DNA of 64,000 nucleotides from Bolinopsis microptera (taxonomy: Eukaryota; Ctenophora; Tentaculata; Lobata; Bolinopsidae). The translations under genes and the position numbers were made by a program. The DNA is taken from contig NC_087074.1 in NCBI RefSeq assembly GCF_026151205.1, forward strand, positions 16,255,962 to 16,319,961. Reading direction: 5' to 3'. Within the stretch, counting starts at the first letter, position 1. Every line of letters starts with the position of its first letter. This document shows positions 1 through 11,700 of the stretch, in pieces. A model generated the notes under the pieces. That model saw only the letters and a list, made by a program, of their open reading frames with translations. It was not told where the DNA came from and did not search any database.

Positions 1-758
1 CAGTATAGGTAGGCACTAGGCATGATTCCCCAATGTTATGCCTTTTTAAATGAGATGGGTCTGAGCTCTGACTTGGTTGTCGTTGACGATATCTTTTCTG
101 AAGAACGAATATGAATACAAGATGTTGACTATTCCAGCAAGCTGCAGCTTGCGACGATAAAGTATATTATATTATGATAGCGCTGCATAATTTATAATAA
201 TTTGCTCGAATCGTAACCCTCAAATCCTTCCACAGCCAGGGAGTGCCTTCAAAAATTGACCATATTTAAGTTACCAAATATATGGTTATTCACCATGTAT
301 GACATAATTACTGTCACCTATTACAATTGTACTTTGAAAAAACCGGCTCAGTTCGGGAATACAGCCTATTATAATTGCCGCATTGAGCCGCGTTTGGCTG
401 CCTGACGCTGTTTTACATGGTTAGAAAGCGAAGATACAAATTTCACTTTAGCCACACAGAAATCGCGACAGATTGTGTCTTAGTAGTACATGTTGCACAG
501 TTTATTTTCCAATTTAATACGCCATATTATTATAATACTATATATAGTATATATACTATATATTATTATAATTATGATCATACCTTTACCGATAAAACAG
601 ATTTTAATTCTAAGATTACAAGTTAAGTTTTAATATTAAAGCTCAGTAATGTAATTTCAATACTTAAATAAAACCATTATATCGGACTATTATACTATTA
701 TATCGGACTATTATATCGGACAACAAGTAAGACAGTTTCCTGATTTATAGAGATCCTT
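1..758. other. Gene-free AT-rich leader
   Basis: No exon-like segment or recognisable protein could be supported. The stretch is AT-rich with short TA runs near 540-570 and a short repeat of a TATATCGGACTATTA-type word near 678-720. The 69-codon frame at 417-626 has no recognisable domain and is probably chance. Confidence 0.5.
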
Positions 759-1598
759 GATATCTAGCTTTGCTGGGTGGGGTGTGTGATACTCTGTTAA
801 CAATGTTTCATACAGATATCTAGCTTTGCTGGGTGGGGTGTGTGATACTCTGTTAACAATGTTTCATACAGATATCTAGCTTTGCTGGGTGGGGTGTGTG
901 ATACTCTGTTAACAATGTTTCATACAGATATCTAGCTTTGTTGGGTGGGGTGTGTGAAACTCTGTTAACAATGTTTCATACAGATATCTAGCTTTGCTGG
1001 GTGGGGTGTGTGATACTCTGTTAACAATGTTTCATACAGATATCTAGCTTTGCTGGGTGGGGTGTGTGATACTCTGTTAACAATGTTTCATACAGATATC
1101 TAGCTTTGCTGGGTGGGGTGTGTGATACTCTGTTAACAATGTTTCATACAGATATCTAGCTTTGCTGGGTGGGGTGTGTGATACTCTGTTAACAATGTTT
1201 CATACAGATATCTAGCTTTGCTGGGTGGGGTGTGTGATACTCTGTTAACAATGTTTCATACAGATATCTAGCTTTGCTGTGTGTGGTGTGTGATACTCTG
1301 TTAACAATGTTTCATACAGATATCTAGCTTTGCTGGGTGGGGTGTGTGATACTCTGTTAACAATGTTTCATACAGATATCTAGCTTTGCTGGGTGGGGTG
1401 TGTGATACTCTGTTAACAATGTTTCATACAGATATCTAGCTTTGCTGGGTGGGGTGTGTGATACTCTGTTAACAATGTTTCATACAGATATCTAGCTTTG
1501 CTGTGTGGGGTGTGTGATACTCTGTTAACAATGTTTCATACAGATATCTAGCTTTGCTGGGTGGGGTGTGTGATACTCTGTTAACAATGTTTCATACA
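759..1598. repeat. 56-bp tandem satellite, 15 copies
   Basis: The unit starts GATATCTAGCTTTGCTGGGT and ends in TTTCATACA. It repeats every 56 bp (759, 815, 871 and so on to 1543), giving exactly 15 units. Copies are almost identical. Only the units at 927, 1263 and 1487 carry a few substitutions, which implies recent expansion or homogenisation. Each unit contains one GTTAAC and one GATATC palindrome. No reading frame of note runs through it. Confidence 0.95.
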
Positions 1599-3169
1599 GC
1601 CTTAATCACACTCCCATCACAGTTACAGCCAGTATTAGATTTCAATGTGTCCTTGAAAATCGATGAAAGATAAGTTTATCTGGGTAATTGAATAAGGTTA
1701 TGAGCAACTGTAAGGACCGGTGTGTATCAACACGTCTAACTTTATTTTAACTTCATAGTTCACACTATACACTCGTCTGGTACCTATTTGTCTCACCCCA
1801 TTCCGGCTACATTTTGCCTTGTTGTGTGTTGAACCTTTATCAAATCATTGTATTTATTGCTGGGTCTTGCCTGTCCAGTGCTGTGACAGTTATGTCACAC
1901 ATTTCTGTCACTCACTTATGTCGTACTTCTGATCTACTGTGACACTACTTCTGATACTGTGACACTACTTGGTCACTGGTCCGTCAGTCGTCACGTTCAC
2001 TGCTGAGTTACTGCGGCGTCACTATCCTGTCACTGCATGGCCTACAGGGCCTATAAGCCTGGTGTGCTGTCACTGTTTTTGCATTATTGCGGCACTTCTG
2101 TCATATTATATTACTTTTTATATTGTGCTACGCTAATTAAAAATATATAATATAATATTATATTATATTTGCCTTAGCATGAGAGTTTGCACGAGAGAAA
2201 GGTATTAAAAATCTGGATTAGATAATTAGCGGAATGGTTCAAAGACTTGGTAACTATCAATTAGTTGATTGGTTCTTGTGTGCCTACATTTAACTGTACT
2301 TCCATACTCTAGAACACGTGTCGCTTTAGATAACGATCATTTCTAACGTCTCATCAAAGAAGCATTGGTTTGTCAGAATGGTAAAATTTCATATTTCAAT
2401 TTGTTAGCAGAAATTAATATAAAAAGTCGGCACCGCATTGACATCATTAACAGTTACTTTTAGCTTATCTGTACCTTCTTATCTTACAAGTAAGAGCAGG
2501 GGTTGTGAACTGTTTCCTACTGAGGCTAACTGTTTACTGTTCCACATGTAGATCTTCACTTCTTGCCGACTCACCAACAGAGTCCGTCTTGCCACATACC
2601 TATGATCCTAAAGAAGTGTCCTGCCACGATATTCTGCTGAAGTGCACATGCAGAAAAACAGCAGCCCTAAAATCAATTAATACGTTTTGCCGAAGAGCCT
2701 TACTTCAAACTGATATGATGACACTAAACGGAGATTTCATCAAAATCCTAGCCTAATTCTCCGAGAGAAAACCACGAGGTCTCTTCTCAAGAGGGCTACC
2801 TTTATACTGTATACCACAGATCTGTATACCACAGATCAGCAGTAAGATGTTTGTCCTCCCTAGTTTACTGTTTGTGTGTAATTTAAAGCTTGTCTTAGGG
2901 AGTTGGAGCTGTTAGTGTCACAGTTTTCTGGTTGAAACGTCAGACATCGTATTAGAGAGTTGGAGGGACATAATATGTAAATAGCCCTAAATGCTATTTC
3001 ACTGTATAACCCTGCCATGATTGCGTCGGTCTTTTAAATATTCTAAAAATAACTTCGCAGTTGAAATGCCATGAGCACAAAGAGCAAATGGAGGTTCTGT
3101 CTGGGATCACAGCATTCGTTGTTTGATTGCCATGCGGGAAACATTGATCTTGATCGCAGCAGGATTATT
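1599..3169. other. Intergenic DNA, no gene seen
   Basis: I see no exon with a credible protein. Low-complexity patches occur at 1910-2000 (repeated GTGACACTACTT-like words) and at 2135-2170 (TA-rich). A 12-bp word, TCTGTATACCAC, is directly repeated near 2810-2835. The 83-codon frame at 2505-2756 has no recognisable domain. Confidence 0.45.
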
Positions 3170-3190
3170 GGGGGGGGGGGGGGGGGGGGG
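3170..3190. repeat. Poly-G tract, 21 bases
   Basis: An uninterrupted run of 21 G. It lies between CATGCGGG (near 3132) and CCCGCATG (near 3213), which are inverted copies, so the tract may sit in the loop of a small degenerate inverted-repeat element. Confidence 0.8.
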
Positions 3191-3780
3191 ATCAGGTACT
3201 AATTGTATGATCCCCCGCATGTTTGAGGATTATTGCAGTTGTAAAACCACCAGGATACAGGTCTGTGAAGGACAATCATCATGTACTTACGTGTTCATTA
3301 TCTTAGACCCTAGTACTGTACAATATATCTTCACACCCACTTAACATGCTAATCCGTTTATTCTGAAGACGTAATATCCTCTTTGGAACGTTTATAAAAC
3401 ATGGTGAATCTTGTTTTACTTTTGTCTCCCGAGATTATCTTTATCTGGCTGTTTCCAGCAAAGGTTTGGCTGTGACTACTGACCATAAGCATTCTAAACC
3501 ATTTCATCCCTCTACAGTAATTCTTTAATTGTCAAGCTAATTCCTGATGATGTCATACGTCTCAAATAGACCGCTAAAACCAGAATGTCACGCACGCATA
3601 CCCCGAATACCCGGAGAAATTCCACACATTTTGACACATCCACAAAATGGACATTCCAACGGGATACATGTGTCAATAGTTCATGATACAGACAAGATGT
3701 GTAAATTTAATATGACCTGCTAAGTATTGGGAGTAATAGCGCGGTCTAAGTATGGCTGAACACTAAACAGCTGCATCACC

Positions 3781-4212
3781 ATGTGCCATTACATGTGCCA
3801 TTACATGTGCCATTACATGTGCCATTACATGTGCCATTACATGTGCCATTACATGTGCCATTACATGTGCCATTACATGTGCCATTACATGTGCCATTAC
3901 ATGTGTTATTACATGTGCCATTACATGTGCCATTACATGTGTTATTACATGTGCCATTACATGTGCCATTACATGTGCCATTACATGTGCCATTACATGT
4001 GCCATTACATGTGCCATTACATGTGCCATTACATGTGCCATTACATGTGCCATTACATGTGCCATTACATGTGCCATTACATGTGCCATTACATGTGCCA
4101 TTACATGTGCCATTACATGTGCCATTACATGTGCCATTACATGTGCCATTACATGTGCCATTACATGTGCCATTACATGTGCCATTACATGTGCCATTAC
4201 ATGTGCCATTAC
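3781..4212. repeat. 12-bp minisatellite, 36 copies
   Basis: The unit ATGTGCCATTAC is repeated 36 times in perfect register. A few units are changed in the same way, to ATGTGTTATTAC (3901 and 3937). Because 12 is a multiple of 3 and the unit has no stop codon in several frames, long artificial open frames appear on both strands (MCHY, PLHV, MAHV and CNGT repeats). I do not call these genes. Confidence 0.97.
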
Positions 4213-5640
4213 ATATTATATGGCATGTCTCCTCAAAAATACGTCTCCTCACTGCGTATTTAATGGATGCTAAGATGGCCCACCATGTGGTATAAGTGAT
4301 AAAGTGGGATCCTAACACCAAGGTGGGTAGTTGGTGGCTGTTAAGTGAGGGCGGTGTCAATGTGTGTGGCTGAGCCGGCTTCTCCAGACTTATCTGTGTG
4401 GTTTTTAAAAATCTTGTCCATATTTGTTCTGGAAGTAAAATTTAGTTGCTATAGTCAAGATGATGTCATGGTCTTCTCATGCTGCGTATTGAAAAGTAGT
4501 CCTGACTTTCTGCTGGATAACCCTAGTTTTGATATTATTAATGTCTCCAGGTCTACGTCAGTAATAGTTTTGATTTTAAGTAGTATGTTACGAACCATAA
4601 TTTAGAAAAAGAAGTACATGTGCAGTATGCACTCAAAGAATGTCTAATATGTAATGAGTGGTGATATTTTAAATATTTTAAATCAACGATTTTATCTTGC
4701 AATCGTTAGAGCATTGACGTAGACTACAGTCGTTGTCAGTCTTTTAAAGGTTTGTCAACAGACACTTTTAGAATCGTTTTTATGGCATTTTCTGTAATGA
4801 ATTTGTATATTCTAGATTGTAGGAGCGCAGTCTTGTCTTCACAATGTTTCAGTTTTATTGTTTTGCTATTTTTATATATCAGTATAGTTACCTAGTTACC
4901 TAGTTATTTATACTCGGTTACTAAGTTGATGTATTTTTGAAACGCTGAAAATTCCATTCTTTGTAGTTACATTCTATGACAACTGATTATAGAGGACAAA
5001 CTGATAGGCCACTAATGACAACGTTTTACAACTCCAGCAGATCCATATGTTGGCTGAAACACCTGTCATTCAAAGGGCTAATGTTAGGGCTAATACTGAG
5101 GTGACCGGGTCCCAGAACTTGACATGATCTTCAACATAGCAGCTGCATGTCTAAAATTGCTGCACTATTACGTACGATGAAATACACTGTAATATGTGTA
5201 TACTTGTGCTCCTAGTTCCAACTTATATATGTTACAAAATCTTCGCTAATAACGAGAATTCTATGTATATTATAACGTAATTATGATTTATAACTATGTC
5301 TTGGTACTGATGATTTGTTTGCTAAGTCATTTCAGGACGATAGGCTCACAAATAGTTCGTCACAGTAGCTTATCGTTAAGTGCTGTTTTGTGGTCACAGT
5401 TGCGCACCAGGACAACGCAAATTCTTGTCATAGTTTCCATAACTCTGAAGCTTTGTAGCGTACTATCCGTAATACGGTGCGCGCAAAACTTGTGGAATAT
5501 AGCTCCACATTGTACACCCTCAGTAAGACGAATGATTCAGCTTGATGTATTTATATTTCATATTTAAACATATGTATATTTTATAAACTTTCACTCTTTA
5601 TAACTCCTCTCTGCTCCTCTCAAGGTATGTAACAGTGCTA
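4213..5640. other. Intergenic DNA upstream of gene A
   Basis: No exon with a recognisable product. The short frames at 4345-4605 and 5283-5567 have no domain, no flanking splice sites that extend them and no relation to gene A. Confidence 0.45.
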
Positions 5641-5662
5641 TGTTCACATGTGTCCCTCATAA

Positions 5663-5713
5663 TACCACGTGATATGACGTCACAACGCTCCTTATAAGGA
5701 AGGTCACGTGGTA
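5663..5713 (+). promoter_or_regulatory. Putative proximal promoter of gene A: CRE flanked by inverted E-boxes
   Basis: About 16 to 66 bp before the gene A start codon, a 10-bp sequence TACCACGTGA (5663-5672) is mirrored by TCACGTGGTA (5704-5713). Each arm contains the E-box CACGTG. Between them lie a perfect cAMP-response-type palindrome TGACGTCA (5675-5682) and a TATAAGGA sequence (near 5693). CACGTG is bound by bHLH-ZIP factors and TGACGTCA by CREB/ATF factors in animals. The promoter role is inferred from position only. Confidence 0.45.
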
Positions 5714-5728
5714 ATACCTTCTCCAGTT

Positions 5729-8700
5729 ATGGCGGAGACCTGTCATGGTATGTTCCCCTTCTTTTTGTTGGTAAAATTCCTTCTTTTTGTTGGTCAGATA
5801 CTGTTGCTTGCTATGTTGGTCTCCGGTATTTACACCAGCAGCTCGCTCAGCTTGTCAACATAGTATTTGGAACTCGGCCGTTTATTTTTAGATTATATAA
5901 TAGCGTACGGTAAGTGTTTTACAATGAGCAGAGGTAAAAACTAAACAGTAAACTCTAGCTAAATCCTGACTAAACACTAAATACCTCGACGTTTCCATTA
6001 TTATTCGTGGCTCTCTGGGAAATTTGATTACAGCACATTTTAAATGTGAGATGTAAGATGTTGTGCCCTGAAGTTAGATTGTGTTTCAGAGTTGTACAAG
6101 TGTGTGGTGGAGTTGGAACAGGCGGAGAAGGAATACGGTACTCAGCTGGGTATTCTGTCAGATTTATTCATTCCACATCTCAAGTAAGTAGTGTTCTAAC
6201 ACGGTTAATTCCTGAGATTAAATAGTCGAAATCTTTCCTTATATTGTATTGACATTCTGGAAATGCTAATTAATAATCATTAAAATTAATATATATAATG
6301 GGATCTTGGAAGTATGCAAGATTTGACGTACGTAACCCTTGCTGTATGTGGATTGTAGCTGGTCTAGTATAACCATGAGAATTTTGCAAAAATCCAAATT
6401 AAATTATTGAAAACCAGTCCAATCCAAGGAAAATTATACTTTTTCTTTTAAATAACAGATGATCACCTCTAGCTACTTAAACAATTCGGCCCCAACATTT
6501 ATCGTCAATTCTGTCTGTTTTCACCTATTCCGTAAACCGTTGACCGTTCTATTTTCTTTGGAAGATTTTTATAAAATCCCCTACCACATTACCAGTTTGA
6601 TAGTCTACCACATTAACAGTTTGATATGACCTTTGGGTCGAAAATGGAAAGTTGCCAAAAAATGTGAAATTAACTTTTTTGACATATTTTGTCCTTATCT
6701 TATAAACTGAACATTGAGATGGAACTATAACGGCTTCATGTATATTATATACAGAGGGTGCAATTATTGGAACATGTCTACATTAATACGGGTCATTTTA
6801 TTCATTATATTCAACTAATGACTTCTCAGGAAACCCCATAAAATAGATGGTGATCCAAACAGGTAAAGCAGCCCTTCCTCCGCCGCAAAGTTATTTTAGT
6901 GCGAAATCCTTCGTTAAGCACCTTGTTTGATTGATTTGTCTTAGCATATTTTAAGCACTCTTATAAATTCACGTTCTAAAAAAGTCTCATTTTCTTTAAG
7001 CTGTTTCTAACTTTTATACAAAGTAAGAAGACAATGTCATACATTTAGTCCGCTCACAATGTCGTAATTTTAGTTCTTATACACTACTTCAGTATTAAGT
7101 TCTGCTAAATATGAATCAGAAGTTAAATTTAGGATGAAATGAATTATAAATTAAAATTAACCGCCGGTCCCTGCTCAGCTCATGCCCCGTTTATTACCTA
7201 ATACTTAAAACACTTCTGACTTCTGGCTTTATTTATTGTGGACTGCACAGCAAACATCCTAACCTGACGTCATTGTTAAAATATATTCATGCTATGAATA
7301 AATTAGCAAATGCTGGCTTTCGTCTAGCCATTCAGTAGTATTTACATATTTACGAAACGACTAAACGTTAAGATTCTGAATATAGAAGCCTAAAATTTGA
7401 TCTATAGCCAGAAAAGAAGCATAGTTTATGCGCTACGTGTAGCAAAGAAGCTACATGTTGTTGGGCGCTAGGTTGGCTGTTCCCAGGGTAGCGATGGACT
7501 ACATGTGCTCTAAATTTATCCTAGGGGACAGATTTTTGCTTTTGTGGAGCAGAGAGGATTCATTTTGCAAGTTTGCAGTGAGAAAAGGGTCGCCAACTAA
7601 CAAACATGTGTAAATTATTGTGCATAATGCTCGCATTTAATGTCACTCGTTTAGTCCTTACGTATATAGATTTTACGAGTATTATTTCTTTTACAATTAA
7701 TAATCCGGACGATGGCTGGCATGTTTGGGCATGTTTACAGATGTAATGATGAAACGTAGATTTAAACAACGTTTGTTCCCCGTACCTTTAGGATTAATGA
7801 ATCGTGAAGAGGCAGTAGAAGGGAAACGTGCGTTACCAAGTACCAGAGTTTTTGTGATTAATTTATCCGTCTTCCTGGCTGTCTTTGTAGTCTGGGCCGT
7901 TAATGTCTACATGTTCTCTACACACCATATACGCCTGTAATCTCCGCGGGAACAATCTGTAGGTGGGTCCCTTGTTTTAAAAGTATGGAGTAAATAAAGA
8001 TGAAGTTTTATGATTTATGGTTTTAAAATAGGTCTCATCCCAGACGAAAGTACTAGAATCCCTGTCCATCATTTACCTGTCTCCTTCAGGTAACAGTGAA
8101 TCTAGGAAGAGTGTGTTTAAAAGTCAAACTGTCCACATCAAAATATTCCTATTGAGTATTGACATGTCAGATGTCAAACACATAATACACGGTATGGCAG
8201 ATGTTGGTACACTGTCATCAAGTAATAGTAATACCCGGATGTCACTTTTCTGAGTTATGAGACGGCTCTGAAGTCATGCCTTGAATATTTTTAGTTTCAT
8301 CGCTATCTTGGTTCATCTCCGTGCCAGTCAATTGTGAAGGATGGGAGGTTGCTAACGAGAAATTTATGATCACTAAAAGTTACCTTTTTGATTACCCTTC
8401 TCACCAGGCCATGTTTGCTAAAAGTTAGTAGTATCATTCAGGAGAGAGTAGCACTAGATGAATTATGTATAACTTCATCTACCCCATTAAACAACAAGAA
8501 ATGTGGATTTGGGGATGGGGAAAATGGGATGGAACCCCCCACGGATTGTGGTGTGGTTAGAAGTTATTTTGATATACTCCGAACCACAACTCTGAGTCAG
8601 GTTTTAACATGGTGGTTAAACAATTAATGAGGTTCTCATCACATCTTCTGCTAAGCGGTTTTGTTCTCGAGTCAAGGGACGGACAGAAAGTTCTTGGTCA

Positions 8701-11700
8701 GGACCGACTACCGAGGTATCACTATAAGGGCGCAAAATCAGTGCCACTTAAAAAGCCTGCGAACTGTGACCTGCAAATGCGCGGGAACACCGAGTGTAAT
8801 CTTCATCGGTGATCGGCTAATTTCTCGGAGATAACTCAAGTACGATATTACATGATTAACTTGAGTCCTAACAGCTATCACTAATTTAAAACTGTGTGGC
8901 GGTTCTGCCTCAGTGAATTTTAGACACCATACAAAATCTGATCACCTCAATCAGACGTAGACAATTACGACACTTAACAGGAGGGCGCTTTAACTAATTA
9001 TCGATAAAATTAGCACATCGTACCTGCACTAGCTAGCTTTGAGTGCGCGCGCGCCGCGCAATTCGATGCACTCAGTTATTTAATTATGACATTGAGTTTG
9101 CAGAATTTTTCTGATGAACCAGCCAGACCAAGAAAAAGTTGTGTAGGCAATGCAGCATAGCTTGTTAGCTTTTCCTATAGCATTATCGTTTCTGGCAGTT
9201 GGATATCAACTGTTCTCACGTTTGTACTTATGTATTCTCGCTATCCTGAGAGTGAGGTGGTTCCATCGAGTAAGAAATGAAGATGTTTTAAGAAGGGCTT
9301 CAATAACTGCTCTTACTGACATAATAGCAACAAAACGGCTACGTTGGTTTATACATGTCAGTAGAATGCATGAAGATCGGTTACCTAACTATCTACTTGA
9401 ATGGAAACCCAAGCATGGGAAACGATCAAGAGGCAGGCCTAGGAAGAGCTTAAATGATGTATTTATTGAAGATGCTGAGCAGAGATTGGATCGTAATGGA
9501 CTCACGATTGATTGTATGAGAAGATTGGCTGCAGATCGAAAAGGATGGAGAAATATTACCCGCCGAAGTTGTATAATACAAAGTAATGACGCAGATGACG
9601 CAGACTAATCCTTTTGGATGGAGATCTCGCCATGTAACATGTAATATGTATTCTCGCTATAACTGCATCAGTGACTGCATAACGCCATAAGGATTATCGT
9701 AATGTAAATTGTACTGTAATGTAAATCGTACTATAAGGATTATCGTAATGTAAATTGTAATGTACATTGTTGTAATGTAAATTGTACTGGATGGAATTTG
9801 AAGCGGAACACGGGAACAGCTCAGTTTTGGGCCCATTTATTTCCGGGGTATAAGTTTCGATTTGTTTGGAATATGAATAGGTCTGAGACCTGAGTTGGCT
9901 GTCGGAACTTTCCCTGTAGAGAATATGATTCTAACGTCCTTTTTTGCCTTTGAAGCATAGATTTAGACCCTTACTTAGCGGTATATCCCATTTAATTAGG
10001 TCTACAGAAGCATCATGATTGGGGATCATCGCCGATTTGAAATTTTTTATTGAATGATTTTACAATTTACATGTTTTGCAGTTTCGCCTTTTTTTCTCTC
10101 AAAAGGAGATGGGGGCACAGCGGTGAAATAGCCAGCAGGCGCTTCAAATTTAGCCCATTTTAATTTATTGCATTATCCGAATTTTCAATGAAACCTTCTT
10201 TCAGAATATGCGTTGTAACGACCGAGGAAATGGAGCAGATGCTGCTTACAAAGATCAAGGATTTATGTGAAGTCAGTAAAGGTCTCTCAAGCAAGGTTTC
10301 GCAGTATGTCTATGTTACTTCATGTTAACCAGTAAATGACCGGGCTGAAATTTGGCAGGAGATGGGACCGGTCGGTGTTTAGAGTGAAATTCATCGAATT
10401 TTTGAATCAATTGATTGACCATAATTTTCGACTGGGATATTTAAAATTAATTAAATTTAGCACATTTTGAAATGATAGTGAATGAATTATTCGGATCATT
10501 TGAACACCATCGTGTGTTCTAATAATTTCAGCCAAATTGGGAAATTTGGTGGCGCCGGGATCAAAAATCCGATCTGGGCTGCGCCGGTCGATTACTGAAT
10601 ATTATATCGATTAACGAATGCAACCGTTTTTATCTCGTAGCTGATTGTTTTATAATGTGTAATGTGGCACATTCTCACGCTCGAGCCATGTTTCCCAGCT
10701 ATTTCACGTTCAAACTGCATGCAGAAACTAAGTCGGTTTCTGAGAAACTCACCTGTATTCTTTATTTCTTATTCTGAAATCTTTTGCAGCTCAAAGAACG
10801 GCTAAAAGCATGGGATGAAGATAGCTCCCTGATAAGTAAGAATATTTGAGAAAAATTGATCTTTTGTATCATATCAAGTGCATTGTTCGATGTCAATAAA
10901 GATCGCTGAAGCTTTGCAGCTTGTGTTCTCAGATTTCTTAATCCTTTGTTTTTTGTGGTACATAATTTGTTCGTAATTTTCTCTTTTCTGGGGAGCATTA
11001 ACCAAACTATGTGCAGGTGATGTGTTCCTTAAATACCCTGATTTTTGGGACCTATACGGTTACTTCTGTCGCAACATTGACTCCGCTATGAGGTAACATT
11101 TACTTTTAAAAGATTCAACTGTTGTTAAAATTTATGATAGCTATAATAATAGTATATAATAAATTTTGTATATATAATGAATAGTGTTTATACATAAGCT
11201 GATTTTTGTTCTCGTCAAAAAAATTGTCTTATGCTAGAGTTCCCAAAATGAATATTATAGTCTTCCGTATCCCAACTAATGCTGAAAGTTTTGGAGCTAG
11301 CTTATTCAAGAATTTCAGGATTCGAATCACATAGCTAATTAAACCAACAACTAATAACAGACAGATGTAGTTGTCAATGGGTCCGGATGATAGCCATATG
11401 GCTAATCGTGTGTAAGATGTACAAATCGTCCTATTCTTCCTTCTGTTGTAATTGATGGGCCATACTCCTAGGCTAATAATTCACGAAAAGCCTTAGAACC
11501 TTGTCAATTAACTTACGGACAGATGGTCAAAGATTCTTGACTTACAAATCTGTGCGATCCCAAACATAGACTGTCTGACTTGATTCTCATTTCTCTATTT
11601 AGTGAGTTAGCAGTGTGAGGCACCAGTGCAGGCTCTTATATATAATCAATAATTTAATATATAATTGGTAATTTAATATTATATAATTAAAGCAAACAAA

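Noticed and set aside
759-1598. Regular repeat array as a possible CRISPR
   Set aside because: There are no variable spacers; the whole 56-bp unit repeats, and the DNA is animal nuclear.
3763-4360. Long open frames of MCHY, PLHV, MAHV and CNGT repeats on both strands
   Set aside because: All are read-through of the 12-bp minisatellite, whose unit length is a multiple of three.
7725-7940. 71-codon frame with a hydrophobic segment in gene A intron 2
   Set aside because: No family resemblance, no splice support, and one transmembrane-like stretch is common by chance in AT-rich DNA.
9150-9244. N-terminal hydrophobic part of the 152-codon frame as a real membrane protein
   Set aside because: Only the part from about 9245 has recognisable (LINE) sequence; the hydrophobic start is an open run before it.
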